Below, piece by piece: positions 24,759 through 33,000 of a stretch of DNA of 64,000 nucleotides. Position numbers and translations under genes: made by a program. Source of the stretch: Candidatus Gastranaerophilales bacterium (lineage in GTDB: Bacteria; Cyanobacteriota; Vampirovibrionia; Gastranaerophilales; Gastranaerophilaceae); NCBI GenBank assembly GCA_944322845.1, contig CALUQE010000006.1, forward strand, positions 1 to 64,000, read 5' to 3'. The notes beneath the pieces were generated by a model. The model ran no database searches, was not told the DNA's origin, and worked only from the letters and a program-made list of their open reading frames with translations. Position 1 is the first letter of the stretch, and each line of letters opens with the position of its first letter.

Positions 24759-25972
24759 CTTCAATATCTACAGTTGACCCAAGCCAGAAAATCTCCGGCG
24801 GTACATACAGTATCTCAACATCAGACGAACTCGTGCAGTTTCTGGAGATGGAGGAGCAGAGCAAGATAAAAGGCGGAGAGTTTGTGCTTGCTAATGATAT
24901 AGATTTGAATGGCATAACATGGATTCAAGATGGGAATGCAAATGTTACTGCGTCTAATATGGTATTTGATGGCAACGGTTATAAGATATCGAATTCGACG
25001 CAGGGCTTATTTTCAGTCTTAGAAGATTCTGAGATAAAGAATCTGGGCTTAGTGAATATTAATGTTTATGATCTTCGTTCTCCGCTTGCCGCATTTGCTA
25101 CAAATACCAATATTACAAATTGTTATGCAACCGGCAGTTTCAGTGGTGAAAGCTTATATGTGGGCGGTCTTGTAGGATATATACAAGGCGGAACAATAGA
25201 CTATTGCTGGACAGATGTTGATGTAAATGCCTCGGCTGGAGTAAATGGGGGAATAGGCGGGGTAATGCTGGAAGGTACAATCTCAAATAGTTTTTCATTG
25301 GGTGAGGTTAATAATATAGTAACAACATTTAACGCTGGTATGGCCTATTCCGGTGGTATAGCCGGTTTCGCAGCTGGTACAATAGAAAACTGTTACACAT
25401 CATCAAAGGTGTCATCAGAAATGGGTTCGGCTTACGAGTATGTCATTGCATGTAATGATAACCAAGTCACAGGTGGTACCTCTTACAATCTAACAATAAC
25501 CAATGTAACATACGATGCAAATGTAAATCCGGGGATGGCGTTGTATGACAATTCCCCATTGATTACTGCTTCAAACATAACAGCCGCCTCACGTGTCATT
25601 CCTGATATTACCCTGCAGGTGGGTATAAATTCCTCCTCCGCATCGCAGATAACATTTTCTACAGCGTTTTTAATCAGCGGATTATCATCAGATATAGAGG
25701 ACCCGAATATGTTAGCAACCCTTGATGAGATAATAGAGTCGGTATCCAACAAACAAACAGAATTGGGTTCAGTACAAAACCGGTTAGAGAGTGTATTAGA
25801 TGAAATCTCTATTCAGTATGATAACCTTGTCTCATCCCGCTCAACAATACGTGACGCGGATATAGCAGAAGAATCGAGTGCATACATTCGCAGTCAAATT
25901 CTTCAACAGGCAGCCGCAACCCTTCTCGCAAGCGCAAACCAGACTCCATCTATTGCTCTGCAGTTGTTATAA
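24755..25972 (+). CDS. Flagellin, GLUG-insert and C-terminal D1/D0 part
   Basis: 405 aa in the -1 frame relative to the upstream half, with its ATG overlapping that stop (ATGA). Residues about 25-230 are a surface insert of GLUG-type beta repeats (F-V-L-A-N-D-I-D-L-N-G, I-K-N-L-G-L, Y-V-G-G-L-V-G-Y-I, I-G-G-V) as found in secreted adhesins and peptidases. Residues about 300-405 are a flagellin C-terminus: L-D-E-I-I-E-S-V-S, S-R-S-T-I-R-D-A-D-I-A-E-E-S, Q-I-L-Q-Q-A, ending A-N-Q-T-P and a canonical leucine-rich tail. Either a one-base deletion split one gene, or the two halves are made as separate chains by coupled translation. No slippery heptamer is visible in the 15-base overlap. Confidence 0.75.
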   Translation: MTSISTVDPSQKISGGTYSISTSDELVQFLEMEEQSKIKGGEFVLANDIDLNGITWIQDGNANVTASNMVFDGNGYKISNSTQGLFSVLEDSEIKNLGLVNINVYDLRSPLAAFATNTNITNCYATGSFSGESLYVGGLVGYIQGGTIDYCWTDVDVNASAGVNGGIGGVMLEGTISNSFSLGEVNNIVTTFNAGMAYSGGIAGFAAGTIENCYTSSKVSSEMGSAYEYVIACNDNQVTGGTSYNLTITNVTYDANVNPGMALYDNSPLITASNITAASRVIPDITLQVGINSSSASQITFSTAFLISGLSSDIEDPNMLATLDEIIESVSNKQTELGSVQNRLESVLDEISIQYDNLVSSRSTIRDADIAEESSAYIRSQILQQAAATLLASANQTPSIALQLL

Positions 25973-26029
25973 TTATTAAAAAAAAATAAACTTTACCCTC
26001 TTATGGGATTTGATGACATATAATTGTTG

Positions 26030-26035
26030 TATAAT
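26030..26035 (+). promoter_or_regulatory. -10 box of the grpE-dnaJ operon
   Basis: TATAAT at 26030-26035, with a second TATAAT at 26019-26024, lies 22-28 bases before the grpE start; AGGGGG is the ribosome site. No CIRCE-type heat-shock operator was seen. Confidence 0.4.
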
Positions 26036-26057
26036 AATGTTTATAAGGGGGCATAAA

Positions 26058-26684
26058 ATGAAAAATCCATTCAAGGGCGTAAATACAGACGTAAACGAAG
26101 AAATTAATACTGAAGATATAAAAGAGAATTCCGGCGCTGAGGAAGAAGTTAAAGCTGAAGAAGAAAATCCGGCTGCTGAAAATGCCGAAGCAGAATCAGA
26201 AGAAAAGCTTGAAGACAGCACTGAGCAGCAGGAAGAGATTAATCCGCTGCAAGAAAAATATGATACATTGAACAATCAGTACATAAGGCTTGCCGCTGAC
26301 TTTGATAACTACAGAAAACGTCAGGAGCAGGAAAAAGAAGTGCTCTTGAAATACGGTGCAGAAAATACTTTAAAGAAAATGATAGAAGTTCTTGATAATT
26401 TTGAACGCGGTTTAAAAGCGATTGAAACGGTAGAAGATTGCGATAAAGTTAAAGAATGCTACAATTTGGCTTATAAAAACTTTACGGAGGTTTTAACAAA
26501 AGCCGGTTTAGAGTCTATAAAAGCTGAAGGTGAACAATTTGATCCTAATTTCCACGAAGCCGTAATGCAGACTCCGACATCTGAAAAACCGGAACATACT
26601 ATACTTGCGGAATTACAAAAGGGCTATAAGCTTGGAGATAAGGTTTTGCGTCCTACACTGGTTAATGTTGCAGTATCAGAATAG
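26058..26684 (+). CDS. grpE: Nucleotide exchange factor GrpE
   Basis: 208 aa. The first 70 residues are an acidic, glutamate-rich tail. The long dimerisation helix follows (E-K-Y-D-T-L-N-N-Q-Y-I-R-L-A-A-D-F-D-N-Y-R-K-R). The conserved beta domain ends G-Y-K-L-G-D-K-V-L-R-P-T-L-V-N-V-A, a GrpE signature. GrpE exchanges ADP for ATP on DnaK. The ATG at 26058 is chosen because AGGGGG precedes it and an upstream in-frame start (26010) lies in the promoter. dnaJ follows after 26 nt; dnaK is not in the window. Confidence 0.95.
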   Translation: MKNPFKGVNTDVNEEINTEDIKENSGAEEEVKAEEENPAAENAEAESEEKLEDSTEQQEEINPLQEKYDTLNNQYIRLAADFDNYRKRQEQEKEVLLKYGAENTLKKMIEVLDNFERGLKAIETVEDCDKVKECYNLAYKNFTEVLTKAGLESIKAEGEQFDPNFHEAVMQTPTSEKPEHTILAELQKGYKLGDKVLRPTLVNVAVSE

Positions 26685-26710
26685 ATGCAATAAAGGGAAA
26701 TAGAATAGCA

Positions 26711-27835
26711 ATGAGTGATTATTATGAAATATTAGGCATAGACAGAAATGCCTCTAAAGATGAGATAAAAAGTGCTTTTAGAAAAATGGCGCGCAAATGG
26801 CATCCGGATGTTAACAAGGCACCCGAGGCTGAAGCTAAATTTAAGGAACTCGGTAAAGCGTATGAAACATTAATGGATGATGAGAAGCGCGCGACTTATG
26901 ACCGGTTTGGCGAGGACGGATTGAGAAATGCCGGATTTAATACTCAGGGACCGTTTGCCGGAGGTTTCGGCGATCTTGATGAAGTTTTCAATTCTTTCTT
27001 TGGCGGTTTTGGTTTCGGCGGCGGCAGCCGAAGAGCTGATCCAAACGCACCGCAGCGCGGTGATGATTTAAGACTTGATATTGAAATCGAGTTTGAAGAA
27101 GCCGTTTTCGGAATGACAAAAGAAATAAAGATTGATCATTTAGAAACTTGTTCTTCCTGCAAAGGAACAGGGGCAAAAGAAGGTGCGAAACCTGAAACCT
27201 GCAAAACTTGCGGAGGTACAGGTTCAATCCAGCAAACTACCAGAACTGTTCTGGGACATTTTACCCAAATAGTTACCTGTCCTCATTGCCACGGTAAAGG
27301 TACCGTAATTTCTAATCCTTGTCCGGATTGTCATGGAGAAGGCAGGAGAACTGTTGAAAAGAAAGTTGAGTTAAAAATCCCTGCAGGTGTAGATAACGGC
27401 TCGCGAATGAGACTTTCGCATGAAGGCGATGCAGGTCTTAACGGCGGAGTTGCCGGTGATTTGTACGTCGTAATCCATGTTAAGCCGTCATTGTACTTCA
27501 AACGTGATGGTGTGAATGTGTTTACGAAACTTGAAATTTCACCTGCGCAGGCCGTGCTTGGTGATACGGTTACGATAAAAACTCTGGATGGTGATAGAGA
27601 TGTTTCAATTCCTGCCGGGATTCAGCACGGTGAAAGCGTGAAAATTCGCGGAGCAGGCGTTCCAAATCTTTCAAAACCGTCTGTCAGAGGGGAACACGTT
27701 GTTGTAGTAAGTATTAAAATACCGGCGCATGTGTCAAATGATGAAAAAGTTTTGTATGAAAAATTATATGAAATTCAGGCGGGGCGTAAGGCAAAAGGCT
27801 CTGTAAAAGAACGCATAAAAGGTGTTTTTAAATAA
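26711..27835 (+). CDS. dnaJ: Chaperone DnaJ
   Basis: 374 aa type I J-protein that stimulates the DnaK ATPase. The J domain (1-70) has W-H-P-D-V-N. A Gly/Phe-rich linker runs from about 75 to 115. Four C-x-x-C-x-G-x-G zinc-finger motifs lie at about 150-215 (C-S-S-C-K-G-T-G, C-K-T-C-G-G-T-G, C-P-H-C-H-G-K-G, C-P-D-C-H-G-E-G), followed by the substrate-binding beta domain. All parts are intact. Co-transcribed with grpE. Confidence 0.97.
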   Translation: MSDYYEILGIDRNASKDEIKSAFRKMARKWHPDVNKAPEAEAKFKELGKAYETLMDDEKRATYDRFGEDGLRNAGFNTQGPFAGGFGDLDEVFNSFFGGFGFGGGSRRADPNAPQRGDDLRLDIEIEFEEAVFGMTKEIKIDHLETCSSCKGTGAKEGAKPETCKTCGGTGSIQQTTRTVLGHFTQIVTCPHCHGKGTVISNPCPDCHGEGRRTVEKKVELKIPAGVDNGSRMRLSHEGDAGLNGGVAGDLYVVIHVKPSLYFKRDGVNVFTKLEISPAQAVLGDTVTIKTLDGDRDVSIPAGIQHGESVKIRGAGVPNLSKPSVRGEHVVVVSIKIPAHVSNDEKVLYEKLYEIQAGRKAKGSVKERIKGVFK

Positions 27836-27847
27836 ATAAAATTATGG

Positions 27848-27853
27848 TAAAAT
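27848..27853 (+). promoter_or_regulatory. Extended -10 box before the beta-propeller gene
   Basis: TGG-TAAAAT at 27845-27853 lies about 30 bases before the ATG at 27883; GGAGAG is the ribosome site. Confidence 0.35.
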
Positions 27854-27882
27854 AACAATTATCGAGATGCGTTGGAGAGAAG

Positions 27883-29322
27883 ATGCGTAAGCTTTTAATT
27901 TTATTAGGTATTTTAATAATCAGCTGTACAAATGTATTTGCAGCGAAAATACCTGCTGAAGTAAAAGATTATATTTTGCAAAAAGTTCCGCAGGCTGATA
28001 TAAGATTTGATGGTGTAATAATCTTTCCTGACAATACAATTTATCTGCCTCTTTATCCGTCATTATTCTCCGATGTTTCGAAAATTCAGATAAAGGAATC
28101 TTATCCTGCAAATCAGGATTTGAAGCAAGAGCCTGATGTCGTGATTTTTAATAATGACTTCGTGCTGATGAAAGTTTTAACGGACGGAGAAGGGCACAGA
28201 ACAGTTTTGCACATGCCGAATCCGCCGCTGCAGGTTAGGACTGGTCTATTGCCGCAGGATATGCTTGTTCCGGGTGGCTTGATAATTCCTGAAAATATTA
28301 AAGGTATTATCGGGAATTTGAAGATAGACACTAAAAACGAAGACATGATTCGTGTCGAAAACAGTGATTCATACGAAGATTTTCTGTCGGAAAGTGAGCC
28401 GGATGTCCAGCAAAGTTTGATATCACAGCTAAAGAATAAAATTTTGTTTGTAACGACAAATTATTCAAAAAATATTCAGGTGCTTGAGCCTGCCAAAGCT
28501 GTACCGAGTTATTCCCTCGCGCAAAAATCTATTCCGATTGATGTAGAAGCTGTAAAAAACGGTAAGTTTTTGCTGGTAACAACTTATGACAGACCTTTTA
28601 TTGACGTTATTTCTGTTGCCGATTCAAGGTTTATTAAGCAAATTAACGTGCCTGCCAATCCGGAAGAAATTCTGCTGGATGAGGCAAACAATAAAGCGTA
28701 TGTAACTTCTCCGTCTGCTTCCACTATTTTTGTAATAGATTTGGAGACAATGTCGCTTACTCAAAAAATCAAGGTTAACGGATATTGTGAAAAGCTTTTG
28801 TTGAAAGAAGATAAGCTGTTTTATGTAGACAAGTTAAAAAATGAAATCTGGGCAATAGAGCTTAAGAAACAGTATGAGTTAAAGGATATCGGTTTATTCC
28901 CGAATGTTTCGGCTCTGGCGTTTAAGAATAACAAGCTTTATATTACCAGCCGTACAAAGAGCAGGCTTGCTATAGTAGATTATTCAACCCTCGGGTTGAT
29001 AAATGAATTTACGGCAGTCAATAAACCGATAGGCATGCTGCAGTATGACAAGTATTTATACATTTTAGGCGCTCAAAATAACGAAATTCAAAAAATAAAT
29101 ACTGATAATGATCAGGTTTTGGATGTGATACCGTTGGGAACCGAAGGTTTTTCCTCCGGATTTAAGAATATAGAGAATTCGTCTCTTGCGATTGTTAATG
29201 ATATAAAAAATAACCGGTATTCAATTTTTGATTTATCAAAAGGTAAATTATTAAAGACTTACAAAGTTAATGTGCCTATAAAATCAATTGTAATAACGAA
29301 TAAAGTGGAATTATTTGATTAA
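27883..29322 (+). CDS. Exported YVTN-type beta-propeller protein
   Basis: 479 aa with a signal peptide (1-20, ending V-F-A). Residues 21-190 form an N-terminal domain of unknown fold with a long proline-rich part (P-N-P-P-L-Q-V-R). Residues about 190-475 carry repeated blades of about 40 residues in the YVTN/NHL style: F-I-D-V-I-S-V-A-D-S-R-F-I-K-Q-I-N-V-P, then I-F-V-I-D-L-E-T-M-S-L-T-Q-K-I-K-V, then L-A-I-V-D-Y-S-T-L-G. Such propellers are binding scaffolds in the periplasm or on the surface. The end overlaps the O-methyltransferase reading frame, so both are in one operon. Ligand unknown. Confidence 0.75.
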   Translation: MRKLLILLGILIISCTNVFAAKIPAEVKDYILQKVPQADIRFDGVIIFPDNTIYLPLYPSLFSDVSKIQIKESYPANQDLKQEPDVVIFNNDFVLMKVLTDGEGHRTVLHMPNPPLQVRTGLLPQDMLVPGGLIIPENIKGIIGNLKIDTKNEDMIRVENSDSYEDFLSESEPDVQQSLISQLKNKILFVTTNYSKNIQVLEPAKAVPSYSLAQKSIPIDVEAVKNGKFLLVTTYDRPFIDVISVADSRFIKQINVPANPEEILLDEANNKAYVTSPSASTIFVIDLETMSLTQKIKVNGYCEKLLLKEDKLFYVDKLKNEIWAIELKKQYELKDIGLFPNVSALAFKNNKLYITSRTKSRLAIVDYSTLGLINEFTAVNKPIGMLQYDKYLYILGAQNNEIQKINTDNDQVLDVIPLGTEGFSSGFKNIENSSLAIVNDIKNNRYSIFDLSKGKLLKTYKVNVPIKSIVITNKVELFD

Positions 29323-29323
29323 G

Positions 29324-29890
29324 ATGGATATTGTATTTGATGAAATAACTTCAGAGGTTTTAGCTGGTTTGGAAAAGACCCAAAAAGACTTTTGGAATAT
29401 ACCGAGGACAACCGGTATTCTTTTAAATATGTTTGTAAAGATGATGAATGCAAAAAGTGTTCTTGAGGTAGGGACTTCAAACGGATATTCCGGAATCTGG
29501 CTTGCGAAAGCATTAAAGGAGACGGGCGGAAGGCTTACGACTATAGAGTATTATGACAAGCGCCAGAGTATTGCCGTAGAAAATTTTAAAAAGTGCGGTG
29601 TAATGGATGTCGTAAGACCGCTTCAGGGTTCTGCCTGCGATATTTTAGAGGCTTTTGATGAGAGTGAAAAATTTGATTTTGTATTCATTGATGCTAACAA
29701 ACGCGAATATGTAAAGTATTTCGAGCTTGTAAAACCGCATTTAACCCAAAAAGCAATGATTGTTGCTGATAATATTACATCGCATGCCGAAAAAGTACAG
29801 ACTTTTATTGATGCTGTAGATTCTGATAAAGAATTTCAATATACAATAGTAGAAGTTCCGGGCGGTATTTTAACAGCTTATAGAAATTAA
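29324..29890 (+). CDS. SAM-dependent O-methyltransferase (class I fold)
   Basis: 188 aa. The SAM-binding motif I reads V-L-E-V-G-T-S-N-G-Y-S-G near residue 45, motif II includes T-T-I-E-Y near 70, and D-F-V-F-I-D-A-N-K near 120 is the catalytic metal-binding region of the caffeoyl-CoA O-methyltransferase-like group; V-A-D-N near 148 is also typical. The substrate cannot be predicted. The ATG at 29324 is two bases after the stop of the propeller gene; an in-frame TTG at 29315 is the alternative. The gene ends directly before the promoter region of the first giant flagellin-like gene. Confidence 0.82.
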   Translation: MDIVFDEITSEVLAGLEKTQKDFWNIPRTTGILLNMFVKMMNAKSVLEVGTSNGYSGIWLAKALKETGGRLTTIEYYDKRQSIAVENFKKCGVMDVVRPLQGSACDILEAFDESEKFDFVFIDANKREYVKYFELVKPHLTQKAMIVADNITSHAEKVQTFIDAVDSDKEFQYTIVEVPGGILTAYRN

Positions 29891-29961
29891 TTTGTAACAA
29901 ATTTTTAACAAAGCGTTATAAATTTTCCCCATGTGGCATATTATATATATAGGATATATGT

Positions 29962-30072
29962 ATGTTAAATAAGGATATGCTGCAATTAAAAAGGATAGAA
30001 CTTGAGGGTTATAGCCCTTATGTAGTCGTGCTTTCAGCCTCGGGGGGGGGGGGTAGAATCCTTATCAGATAG
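29962..30072 (+). CDS. Possible leader peptide ending at the G12 tract (gene 1)
   Basis: ATG at 29962 with AGGA seven bases upstream opens 36 codons that read through the G12 tract as S-G-G-G-G and stop at TAG 30070-30072, 27 nt before the flagellin ATG. With 13 G the frame would stop right after the tract. With 11 G it would run on to a TGA overlapping the flagellin ATG (ATGA). Whether it is translated is unknown. Confidence 0.35.
   Translation: MLNKDMLQLKRIELEGYSPYVVVLSASGGGGRILIR
30042..30053 (+). repeat. Homopolymeric G12 tract in the leader of giant gene 1
   Basis: Twelve consecutive G in a region otherwise rich in A and T. Such tracts slip during replication and are the usual basis of phase variation. 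An identical tract lies at 34831-34842. It can pair with the CCC at 30015-30017. Confidence 0.85.
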
Positions 30073-30099
30073 TACATTTGCGTTGCCGGAGGTTCAGTT

Positions 30100-33000
30100 A
30101 TGATATCTTTCGGAACGGATGTAGCAGATTTAATATTGCAGCGCACACTCTATGACAACACATTGGGCTTAAACAGCTCCATCGAGCGTATGACAAGCGG
30201 GTATAAGGTTAACCACGCAAAAGATAACGCTGCGAATTTTTCGATAATAACGGATTTAAATACTCAGATATCGTCTATGCTTCAGGTGCAGCAGAATGCA
30301 GAGGACGGACTATCAATGCTTCAGACGGCAGAGGGCGGTCTGGCGGAGATAGAGGAGTTATTGCAAAGATTGAGATCACTTGCGACACAGGCGTCTAACG
30401 GTAATTATGGCGCGCAGTCCCGTGAAGCAATGCAGGCGGAGGCGGACGAGATAATCGAACAGATAGCTCAAATACGTGAGAGTATGAAGTTTAACGGTAT
30501 GAATGTTTATTATACTCCTCGTGAGGAGGAGGTAACAACGACATCGATAGGCGAAGCTGCTGTTAATCGTTTAGCTGGCGCAGTGCGAATCGAATCTAAG
30601 AATTCTAACAAATCAGAAAACTTAATCAAAGAGACATATATCCAAAACCCCGCCGGCGGGGGAAATACCTCCGCCCCGGCTTCTTCTTATTCAACCTCAA
30701 AGGCAGCAAATTATACCCCGAGTACAAGCGGTTCGAACAGTGTGAAGAGTGCAAGCAGTGCCGGTACGCCTTCAACGCAAGCAAACACAATCGAGGGTGC
30801 GGAGTCCTTCAATGGAAGCGAAACCCGTACAATTACAATTGACGGAGTAGAATATTCAGTTCAAAACAAATTGACAACAGCCAACGACCTATCATACACA
30901 AAAGACACTACAACAGGTGAGATAACCTTTCTGGGCTCAAATTTTACTATCCGCGGGCAGTTGGATGCTGAGCATAATATGACGGTGAACGGAAACAGCA
31001 ATACTATTTATGGCGGCGATTTAGACGATATTATTACGATAGATTCAGGCGGCACCGGTTGTTATATTTATGGCGGAGCAGGAAATGATACAATAACTGC
31101 AAATGTTAGCATAGCTGCGATGTATGGTGAGGACGGGGACGATATTTTAAACATTAAAACAGGATATTTTTCTACATATGGCGGCGCAGGAAACGATGTC
31201 TTTAATATAACAAACAATACCGGTAGCTATTATGGTCAAGACGGAGATGACACATTTAACTTGCTGCATTCAAATCCAAACGTGATTATAGACGGCGGAG
31301 CCGGTACTAATGTTGTAACAGGAAATTTTGGCTCCAGTACAATAACAAATACAGTGAATGCAAACGCCGGGAATGTTTCTCTTGTTCGTGGAACAGAACA
31401 AGTTGTAAATATTAATGGCATAGATTACACAATGTCAACAACTTCTGCAACAGCAACTGTTACCTATAAAATTAATGATTCCGGACAAATAGAATTCTCT
31501 GGTACCAGTGGAAGTATTACAATAAACGGCGATGAAAATAAAAGTCATAATGTCAGTCTGGTCTCAGGAATATCTTATTTTTATGGCGGTAATATGGGGG
31601 ATACAATACAATCAAATGGTGCTACTGTATACTGCGGAAGCGGACATAATACTATAACGTCATTTTCTGGTGGATCTCTCTATTGTCAAGATGGCGACAA
31701 TGATGTACTGACCGTAAGTCTTTCCAATGTATACGGCGGCAGCGGAGTTAATAATGTTACTCTTAATAGTTATTCACAGATTATTACCGAGAGCGGAACA
31801 ATGAATGTAACTGTGAAAGGTCAGAATAATACAATATACGGTAACGGTGGAAATAATACGATAATCAGTAACAGTAATGATAGTAATTTTATTTGCGGAT
31901 TCGGGGATGCTGATAATGCTGTAGGTGTTCTTCTTGACCCTAAAGAAAGACAAAATATCCAAATAAATGGTGTGAACTACGAGTTTTATAATAGACATAG
32001 TAGTTTACAAAATGCCATTTTGTATTCAACTAATCCTGTAACAGGAGAAGTCAGCTTTGCAAGCAGAAGTACAACAGTATACGGACAGGAAGATGTTGCA
32101 CATAACGTAAACTTATATGGTCATGGTTTGTATTTTTATGGCGGGAATCTGGACGATACTATTTCAACTTTTGGTGATGGCAACTATATGTATGGTCAAG
32201 GTGGAGATGATACTCTTATTTTAAGTGGAAACAATGGTAACCAAGCGCATGGAGGTGATGGGGATGATTTAATAATAAACAATACAAGTACGTATTCTTT
32301 AATATATGGCGATAATGGAGATGATATAATCACAATAAATGCATCTGCTTTTAGCCAAATCAATGGCGGCGAGGGTGATGACACTTACAATATTAACGCA
32401 AAAGCAACTAATATTCAGGATACCGGCGGGAACAATATTTACAACATCAATACAGATGGTGCCAGCATTTCAGGTGGGCCGGGCAATGACACCTTCTACG
32501 CTACAGGAGACAATAATACCATCTTAGGTGCGGGTGGGGATGATTATTTTGTTGTGGACGGCGACAACAACAAAATAGACGGCGGAACAGGAAACAACTA
32601 CTACGTAAACAACGGCTCGGGCACAAGCTTCACCAACGTGAGCCGTGATCCGAACGCCGGCGGGATTTCTTTCACCTACCTGGGCGAGGTCAAAACCTTT
32701 ACACTGAACGGAAAAACCTACACGGTTACAAACAACCTCAACGGCTCAAACATGCTCCAGTACTCTTTAAACCCGAATACCGGCGTAATTACCCTCAATG
32801 GATCCGATTTCCAAATCGACGCCGCCTCAAACGAAAGCGCAATTCTTAACATCCGAGGCGATAATAACACAATTAACGGCAGCAATTTATCAGACCGTAT
32901 TACGGTAGAACAAGGTTCAAACAACATCATAAACGGTCTTTCCGGAAACGATAATTTAACAATGAACAGCTCCAACAATTCTTTAAACGGCGGCGACGGC

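Larger units (their letters stand above)
29891..30099 (+). promoter_or_regulatory. Promoter and leader region of giant flagellin-like gene 1
   Basis: Contains a degenerate copy of the flagellin inverted repeat (TTTGTAAC at 29891, GTTATAAA at 29915-29922), then ATGTGG (29931) and TATA-rich -10 candidates (about 29942-29953). The -35 position reads TTCCCC, so an activator is probably needed. The leader holds GGA sites at 29973, 29993 and 30088 (ribosome site GGAGG), a hairpin TGAGGG/CCCTTA (30003-30020), GTAGTC (30022-30027) and a G12 tract. From position 29892 it matches the region before the second giant gene over 208 bp with one mismatch. Confidence 0.65.

Noticed and set aside
25973..26057. 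CIRCE or other heat-shock operator before grpE
   Set aside because: No inverted TTAGCACTC-like repeat is present; only TATAAT boxes.
29931..29953. TGGCA before the giant gene as a sigma-54 promoter
   Set aside because: The -12 element (TTGC) is absent; the stretch is simply TATA-rich and aligns with a normal -10 region in the split flagellin locus.
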